The position numbers and the translations under genes were made by a program. Shown in pieces: positions 56,995 through 64,000 of a stretch of 64,000 nt of DNA. This DNA comes from Podaxis mareebaensis (lineage: Eukaryota > Basidiomycota > Agaricomycetes > Agaricales > Agaricaceae): contig JAEUWP010000470.1 in NCBI GenBank assembly GCA_018524725.1, forward strand, positions 682,001-746,000. Direction: 5' to 3'. The notes below the pieces were generated by a model. The model saw nothing but the letters and a program-made list of their open reading frames with translations, was not told where the DNA came from and made no database searches. Position 1 is the stretch's first letter; each line of letters opens with the position of its first letter.

Positions 56995-59900
56995 TTAGTC
57001 GCCCTCTCCGAACATGATTTTTAAATTCTCTATGCTTTGGGGGTCGGCACGGCCATCCTTTCCACTTCCACGGAAGGCTTCGCGAACAATCGCCATTTTC
57101 CGCTTCTGAATTTGAAGAATCCTACCCTCAATGGTGTTTGACACCTGCGCCCGTGAGTTGGCATTCTGTCTAAGATGACCAGTGTGCTTACGATGAAGTG
57201 CGTCACATAGACAGTCTTTTCCTGACCAATTCTGTGAACACGATCAATTGCTGCGAAGAATGGCATCAGGAGGCCGATACATATTGCCGAGGTATACAAT
57301 TCACAAACCTTGGTTCTCAGTAGCAGCGTTCCACCAACAGTCCATCTTCGGCGTGATTAAGTAAAGATCTACTAGAAAACTCGGGTCCTACCATGAAGAC
57401 ATGATTTGCTGTTGTCAACTAACGTCATGCTTCAGAACGCAGTTTCTTATGATGAAGCGAAGTTGACGCACATTAAGTCCAACACCCCCCGCCTTCAAGC
57501 TGATAATCATGATTTTTGGTTGCTTCGACGGTTCTTTGAACCCCAAGATAGCGGCGTTCTTCTTCTTCACATCCATGGTCCCATCGAATCGATAGTAATC
57601 ATATTTTTCCCGTTGCAACATTACTTGTATGAGATCCAAGAAACTTGTGAACTGAGAAAAAACGACAGCGCGAAACGTTGGGTCGTCTTCCTTCAACCGC
57701 CCTATTTTGTCTGAGTCAAGCCATCTTCCGTCACACGCTATACGAACACGTACGCAGGTGCTTCAGTAGTGCTTCAAGCTTCGTGGAAGATTGGAAGTTG
57801 TTTCGTCGCAGAACCACGCCCGCGGAAGGCTGAGAGCTGGTCGGTCCCTTCCGAACGACTTCCAGAAGCTCGCTTGCCTTGATAGGGCCCCGACCACAAG
57901 CAAAACAATTCGGTTGCTGACCCTTTTCTTCGCATGTTGCAATGTGAGTCATGATACAATCCCTACAGCTGGTCAATATGCATGAGCGAAAGCCATTCCT
58001 GCTGGAAATTGTGCCCATGTACTCACCATTGGTGAGCACACCCAGGAATGATAGTCGGTGTTTCCATCACATCAAAGCATATGGGGCATTCCGTTGTTTC
58101 GTCATCAGCCAAGTTTGCTAGAACTCCTTCAGCGAAAGCGGTATTGGGGCTATCATTGCCATCAGCGTCAGAGTTGAACTTCTTGACGAGCTCATCAATG
58201 TCGAAAGTTCGGTTCTTCGACGGCTCTACCCCTAAATCCTCGTTTTCCAACACTAGGCTAGGGTGCAACACGGCACGGCGCAGCCTATCCAGGAGTTAGG
58301 ACAGCGCCTTGCCTGAACAAAACGTAAACTGACCTCATAAGCATTGCCAATATATGAGTGTAATTCTTGCTGACTAAACCCTTTGCTTCGAGCTGATGAA
58401 AATTTTCTTTGGCTTTCAGGAAGATTGAATCGTAAATCTTCCTCTCCAGCGATGAAAACTCGAGGATCTCCACCGTGACCTGACAACCACGGGTTAATGA
58501 GCGAAAGGCGAATCTGCATGACGGACCTCTTTGGGCGGTAGCTCCACAATCCTCTTGCCGTCAATATCAAGCATATTCTTTTCTCTCCGCAGGAGGACGT
58601 TCTCGAGGATAACTTGGACAATCTCAATTGCTTTAGGGTCACGGGCAAGGAAAGGTAAGGTGATAAACCTAAAACTCATGAGTGACTTCAAGGGGGTTGA
58701 GGAAGATTAATGAGCCCACGAGCGGAAATAAGCGTATTCGGACCAAGGCTTGTGGTTTAGGAATTTCCTGTGTCCATAAGGTTAATGACATAGAAGAAAC
58801 ATGAGCGTATGTGGCTCACAGTAACGAGAAAAGATCTTCCAACTTATTGACGATGGGAGTACCTGTAACAGCCCACCGCCACCTGGCCCGCAAGTCGTAG
58901 ACGGCCTTAGCAGTTTTGCTTGTCCGAGACTTGCATGCATGAGCTTCGTCCAAAACGACGCGCAACCAGTAGACTAACAACTATAAGCATCTAAGAAAGG
59001 GAAGTTTTAGCCAAGCACTTACTATCAAAGACAGGAGACTTGTAAGCTTTGGCATGTTCCGAAGCTAGCGTCCCATAAGATGTGACAACGACTTTAGGTA
59101 TCTTATCACCGTCGTCGCCTTCAACAAGAGCACCCAGGTCAAGACGGTTCTGACCGTGCCAGATGGTGACATCCAACGTGCCAGGCTTACTGGATCGTTG
59201 TATCTCCTCCGCCCATTGACCCAGGAGCGAAGTCGGAGCCACGATCAGAGTTGCGGATGGCGGAAGATTGCGGCAAGGCTGTCGGTTACCTGGCCTAAAG
59301 GCTTTGTCGATGCGTAGCTGACGTGTCCTGGCTTGCACTGGTTCAATTTGCTCCATCTCCTCGTTTGAAAGTCGGCTGGTCTGTATTAAGGCTGAGATCA
59401 TGATGGTCTTGCCCATACCCACTGCAGTAGTTGGTCTGAGGGCTGTAGTGACGACAGCGGTATTTGGGAAACTTACTCTCTGAGAGGAACAAGTCATCTA
59501 CTCGTCAGTAAGCCCATAAAAAAAGGATATAAACGCTCAATACCATCACTGTGGAGAACGAATAAATACCCAATCATGCTCCTATAAGAGATTGCCAACT
59601 TACGCTAGAATTCCTCCTTCACATCTCCTTTCAGCCCTGGGAGTATGCAAACTCATCTCTCCCGAATATGGGTTGAAATAAAATACCCTCTCATCGGCAG
59701 TCAAGTCAATGCTTCCCGAATCAAAACTGGGTTCGGGAGGAAACGCATATCTGGAAACGTGAAAGATCGATAAGTGAGGCGGGAGGAAAAAAAGAAAACA
59801 CGTACTGGCTCCATAATGGATGTATAGACGCGGCCCTTTGACAATCATTTTTGCCATGTTCAACGGAAAACATCCAACTAACTTCGAGTTGATATTTATT

Positions 59901-61415
59901 GAAAAATACTGATGGAATGACGCACTTGAGTGCCTGTTTCTGATAACCTCGCAGAGTCAGGTTAAAACTATCGGCAGGTTCCATCATGGGCATTGAGCTA
60001 TCCTTCTGTTGCGCTCTAATAACGAGATAAGCATTGGCGGCGCCCTTCCCATTTGAATGAATGACTTACTTTTGGTAAATGAGGCTCAAGTCGCTGTTCG
60101 ATAGCTCCTCGGCTGCATCCACTTCAATCTCTTCCCCATCACCCACGACCTCCTTCTTGGTCTTTCCGGTCTTGCGTTTCGCAAGATCATCAATGGCATC
60201 TTCGTACTTCTGATTGTATCGTTTTGCCTTAGGTTTCGCACTAAGTTGGGGTCGGAGTCCAACTACGTCAAACAACTTTAAGATAGCAGCTTTCCTTTCC
60301 CGAAGATAACTGGTCCCATATCCTATCAGTTACAATTTGCTAAATTAAGCAAAAAACGACAGACCTCTCTTCTTGCGTTTCATATCCTTCGTTGAAGGCG
60401 AAACTGCTATTTTCCTCATTACTAGAGATACGCAAAGGCTTGAAGGCTTCGGGAAGGATGTAAATGTGCAATGTCACCATCAATCCCAGGCCTGTCGACA
60501 GTTTCTCGGGGCAGTCAGTCATCGTACCGCGAACTTCAACTAAGCCTGCCACAGATTAAAATCTTTGCAAGGATACAATTGAAGAGGTACGTACCAAAGT
60601 CTAAGAGCTTCGATACCCAGACGGCCACTTCGGTCGGTAGTCGAGCGAAGTCTGAACAGGGTTAATCAGACATTTCGTAAAGAGGTACGACGTTACGGAA
60701 ACACAATACCGAAGCCTCTTTTATTTACAATTCGCACAACAGTATTCACCTTCTTCCTCGTGAGGTTTCTAGTTTGTGGTCTTAACATGCTCGTAATCGT
60801 TGCTTGCTTTTTGCCACCCGTTTTCTTGGTCTTGTCTGAACTCTTTCCTTTCTGAGCTCCAGAGCCAAAAGATCCGTCATTTGGTCCATCCCTCTGTATT
60901 ATGACAGATTCTCCAGGTTTGACGTAGCCCTTTCCGGAGACAGTGCTCCAAGCATTTTCGACGAGGACGTCGCCCAGATAAGTCGGAGGGAACTCTAGGG
61001 AATGCGGATGTGCTTCAGCTGCGGGTGAAATACGACGCTTCTTCTTCGGTGGTTCTTCGAGACGTTTTTCTGTTGCTTCACAAACTATGGACTCTTGGGG
61101 GAGAGGCGCAGTGACCGCAGATACGTCCACGGTTTCTATGTCACCAAAATCGTCCGTAGCTATGGGTTTATATGCAGCTTTTGGAAGTGAAGATAATAGA
61201 GCTTCCGCAGCTTCGTCCTCATCACTGGCAGCGAAAAAGAGATTGGAGTTGGCGGGAGGCTTCGTCGGTGTCTGGGGAACTGATGATGGAACAGGCTCCA
61301 ACTGATGCAAGTCATCTTCATCAGCGGCCAACTTCGGTATGGCTTCTCCTTCGTCGTCAGAGCCAGCAAAGAATAAACCAGGCGGTGAAGCAGCAGTCGA
61401 TTGCGCGTCAGACAT
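56995..61415 (-). CDS. RAD5: RAD5 / HLTF-type DNA repair helicase and RING E3 ligase
   Basis: Error-free post-replication repair factor: SWI2/SNF2 translocase plus PCNA polyubiquitin ligase. Twenty-one exons give 1123 aa: 61415-60710, 60651-60595, 60545-60365, 60309-60070, 60015-59926, 59877-59806, 59750-59604, 59548-59544, 59479-59477, 59421-59023, 58973-58820, 58767-58720, 58674-58527, 58479-58334, 58284-58027, 57968-57754, 57701-57472, 57418-57392, 57345-57309, 57250-57192 and 57144-56995. HIRAN-like region [31 protein letters not shown]; Walker A DEMGMGKT (about 499-506); [18 protein letters not shown] (about 642); [24 protein letters not shown] then CCRDC; helicase [32 protein letters not shown]. 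Two acidic LFFA.SD.DE repeats sit at the N-terminus. Confidence 0.95.
59477..59548 (-). other. RAD5: Two microexons (5 nt and 3 nt) of RAD5 coding Walker A residues
   Basis: Reading the minus strand, exon 7 ends in CTAGC at 59604. Microexon 8 is TGATG (59548-59544), flanked by ccacag and gtattg. Microexon 9 is AGA (59479-59477), flanked by ctctcag and gtaagt. Exon 10 begins TGGGTATGGG at 59421 after ctgcag. Joined, they spell GCT GAT GAG ATG GGT ATG GGC, that is A-D-E-M-G-M-G. The three introns are 55, 64 and 55 nt, normal for this genome. No simpler splicing gives the motif in frame. Confidence 0.85.
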
Positions 61416-61464
61416 GTTCACAAGTCCAGGAACGCGAGAAAGGGAGTCAGTGGGCTTAATTGGG

Positions 61465-61470
61465 ACGCGT
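61465..61470. promoter_or_regulatory. MluI cell-cycle box (ACGCGT) between RAD5 and CCT7
   Basis: The palindrome ACGCGT lies 50 bp upstream of the RAD5 ATG in the 156-bp divergent promoter; a half-related GCGCGTC follows at once. In fungi ACGCGT is the MBF target site found before S-phase and DNA-repair genes. That RAD5 is the regulated gene is an inference. Confidence 0.45.
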
Positions 61471-61571
61471 CAAGCGCGTCGTGTAAACAAGTCCAAATAT
61501 CAAGGACAGATTCCAATCTCTTCCTCCAAATTCATTCCATATCTTACTGGTCTCCAACTTCTTAATTCACA

Positions 61572-63515
61572 ATGCAGCGCGCATTACCAATGGTCAGCTC
61601 ACATTGCTCTCAGCGCCCTATGTTGTGCTCACGATAATTCAGCAACCGACAGTCGTTCTCTTACGGGAGGGGACTGATACTTCCCAAGGAAATCCACAAC
61701 TTTTGTCAAATATATCTGCATGCCTCGCCATCGCAGAAACGCTTTCCAGTACACTTGGACCAAGGGGCATGGATAAACTCATTGTCAATGAACGCGGAGA
61801 GGCACAGATCACAAATGATGGCGCTACAATTCTTAAATTACTGGACATCGTGCATCCCGCAGCGAGGACCTTGGTGGATATCGCCCGAGCCCAGGATGCT
61901 GAGGTTGGGGATGGGACAACCAGTGTCGTCCTGCTCGCCGCTCAGTTACTGAAAGAGGTCCGAGGGTATATTGAAGAAGGAGTGAGCCCTCACGTCATAA
62001 TCAAGGGTTTCCAAAAAGCATCGCAACTGGTACGTTCAGGCTCGGTTGGTGCTGCCTTGTTCCCTGTGTTTAACAGTCTGGCCAGGCTTTGAATCGTATC
62101 AAGGAATTACAAGTATCGGTGGATAAATCAGACCCTGAGTACGTGCACACTATAGGGATGCTCCCAATGTCTGATTTATAATTTGCAGGCGCTTCCGCTC
62201 TCTGTTGCTCAAATGTGCCTCTACATCGATGTCTTCAAAACTCATCCACTCAGAGAAACCCTTCTTCTCGAAAATGGTGGTCGACGCCATTGAATGCCTC
62301 GATCAAGATGACCTCGACGATTCCCTAATCGGTGTTAAGAAGATCGCTGGAGGTGGCATGCAAGACTCGATGTTGGTCAAGGGCGTTGCTTTCAAAAAGA
62401 CCTTCACCTACGCAGGAGCCGAGCAACAACCCAAGCTCTTCCACGATCCCCTCATCCTATGCCTCAACGTCGAACTCGAGCTCAAAGCGGAGAAAGATAA
62501 TGCCGAAGTACGTGTCGATGCAGTCGCTGATTACCAAGCCATCGTGGATGCCGAATGGGAGATTATCTACCGAAAATTGCAAGCAATCGAAAAAACGGGC
62601 GCCAAGGTCGTGCTCAGCAAACTACCCATTGGTGATCTTGCTACCCAATGGTTCGCAGATCGCGATATTTTCTGCGCTGGACGTGTTGCTGCAGCTGATC
62701 TGAGGAGAGTCGTTCAAGCAGTCGGCGGCTCTATTCAATCTACTTGCTCCGATATCAAACGCGAGCACCTGGGAACGTGTGGATTATTCGAGGAGAGGCA
62801 GATCGGTGGAGAACGTTACAACATCTTTGAGAATTGCCCCAAAGCGAAGACCTGCACGCTCATTCTCCGTGGAGGGGCTGAACAATTCATGGAAGAAGTG
62901 GAAAGGAGTTTGCATGACGCGCTCATGGTTGTTAAAAGAGCCGTTCGTACCGGGGAAATTGTTGCCGGTGGCGGTGCGATTGAGGTAGGTGCTCAATCTA
63001 AGACATCCCTTGGCTTGGGATTGACGGGTGAATGTAGATGGAACTCTCGGCTTTTCTTCGAAGGCACGCATATACTATCCCCGGAAAACTACAACTTGTG
63101 ATGGCTGCTTTTGCAAAAGCACTCGAAATTATCCCTCGCCAGATTTGTGACAACGCAGGACTAGATTCCACCGATATTCTCAACAAGCTCCGGATGAAGC
63201 ACGCCAACGGCGAGAAATGGTACGGAGTCGATGTCGATGGCGCCGCAGGTATTCGCGATAATTATGAGGCCTTTGTTTGGGAACCGAGTCTCGTCAAATC
63301 CAATGCCATCAGTAGTGCAGCAGAAGCCGCGTGCTTGATTCTGAGTGTTGACGAGACTGTTCGCAATCCCCAGAGCGAAGCGGTAAGTCCATCGTCAATT
63401 TCTCCTTTTATGCGTAACGCTCACGCTGGCCTAGCAAAATCCCGGACCGAAAGCTCCGCCTGGAACGGCACAGAGGGCTTTGAGGGGACGTGGAAGGGGC
63501 ATGCCCCGCCGGTAA
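61572..63515 (+). CDS. CCT7: T-complex protein 1 subunit eta (CCT7)
   Basis: Subunit of the cytosolic group II chaperonin that folds actin, tubulin and WD40 proteins. Six exons (61572-61592, 61643-62029, 62086-62138, 62189-62984, 63038-63382, 63435-63515) give 560 aa. Eta-specific start [20 protein letters not shown]; chaperonin motifs [117 protein letters not shown] and WYGVDVDG. Exon 1 is 21 nt. The C-terminus ends in GRGRGMPRR, a common RG-rich end in this family. Confidence 0.96.
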
Positions 63516-63914
63516 AAACCAAGTGACTAAGGTTGTAACACCGGGAGCTGTAGGAATCGGAAATTCGTCACTCAAGTTACATGTTGTTCCTACACAGATT
63601 CGTATGACTTGTGCGATTTTAAGACGATTACAAGAAAGAAAACACGTCCCGGGGCTATGCTTGGGAATCTTGAGATCATTTGGGGATGAACCCCGACCCC
63701 TATACACGCCTCTGGACAAACATTCTTAACATGATGAACTCCTCAAAAAGGCAACTGTAGCACCCCATTTAGATACTCTCACCAATATCGCGCCATCGTG
63801 CTTCCTCAGTGCGCCATGCCTAAGTACACCCTCGTGCGTGATATTCCAACACCATTATCTTCTCCAACTATGAAATTATCTCTGGTGCTCCGGGATAAAT
63901 AGACCTTTTTTCCC
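63516..63914. other. CCT7 3' region and upstream region of the last gene
   Basis: No supported gene; nothing resembling a tRNA cloverleaf was recognised. Confidence 0.4.
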
Positions 63915-64000
63915 ATGGAACGAGAATACCACTCCACAAGCCCAGCCATGTCCACACGCCCTGTGAGCCCTCCTCGGGCGCAAACCCAAGATTCCTTCGA
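63915..64000 (+). CDS. Start of an unidentified gene (runs off the right edge)
   Basis: An ATG at 63915 in a favourable cccATGG context opens MEREYHSTSPAMSTRPVSPP and stays open to the window end; a second in-frame ATG is at 63948 (MSTRPVSPPRAQTQDSF). The Ser/Pro-rich sequence looks like a disordered N-terminus. Too short to identify; it could also be chance. Confidence 0.3.
   Translation, partial: MEREYHSTSPAMSTRPVSPPRAQTQDSF

Noticed and set aside
59461..59604. Apparent loss of the RAD5 ATPase motif (pseudogene)
   Set aside because: Two microexons with good splice sites rebuild DEMGMGKT in frame, and all other RAD5 motifs are intact.

Overview
The window is nuclear DNA from a filamentous basidiomycete, most likely an Agaricomycete. 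The signs are 33 recognisable gene models in 64 kb, genes broken by many GT-AG introns of about 47-66 nt, spacers of only 50-650 nt, and fungal families such as DUF4246, Zn2Cys6 regulators, cutinase, Bot1/mS45 and fungal-type WSS1. I saw no rRNA, tRNA, CRISPR array, LTR or transposase. Exon borders were worked out by hand from splice sites, reading frame and family motifs. They are internally consistent (for example EF-2 comes to exactly 842 aa) but no transcript evidence was available.

Layout. 0-11 kb: a partial GNAT acetyltransferase (left edge), translation elongation factor 2, an R3HCC1-type RRM-like protein, a beta-trefoil protein, the WSS1 DNA-protein-crosslink protease, the EF-2 lysine methyltransferase (FAM86/Efm3) and the mitoribosomal protein Bot1/mS45. 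11-31 kb: an NR2C2AP-like discoidin-fold protein, an intronless tyrosine phosphatase, a quinone oxidoreductase, a large UBP2-type deubiquitinase, a small unknown acidic protein, THO complex subunit Hpr1/THOC1, UDP-glucose 4-epimerase, a 17-exon MFS transporter and a DUF4246 protein. 31-44 kb: the Pin1/Ess1 prolyl isomerase, an mARC-like MOSC protein, a second USP deubiquitinase (USP12/46 or Ubp9/13 type), an F-box protein, the RNA polymerase II CTD phosphatase FCP1 and a basic-secretory-protein metallopeptidase. 44-64 kb: bHLH and Zn2Cys6 regulators head to head, a cutinase, an APH-fold kinase, a membrane protein of unknown function, a second F-box-like protein, a SIKE/FGFR1OP2-like (STRIPAK) coiled-coil protein, RNase H1, the RAD5 helicase/E3 ligase, chaperonin subunit CCT7, and the start of one more gene at the right edge.

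Most genes are housekeeping. Functional themes are translation (EF-2, its methyltransferase, Bot1, CCT7), genome maintenance (WSS1, RNase H1, RAD5), ubiquitin handling (two USPs, two F-box proteins, RAD5) and the transcription/CTD cycle (Pin1, FCP1, THO1). Eight gene pairs are head to head with 90-410 bp between start codons.

The most unusual signal is the exon structure. The Walker A motif of RAD5 (DEMGMGKT) can only be read by splicing in two microexons of 5 and 3 nt. WSS1 has a 6-nt exon, Pin1 has a first exon that is only the ATG, EF-2 starts with a 5-nt exon, and two introns use GC-AG borders.
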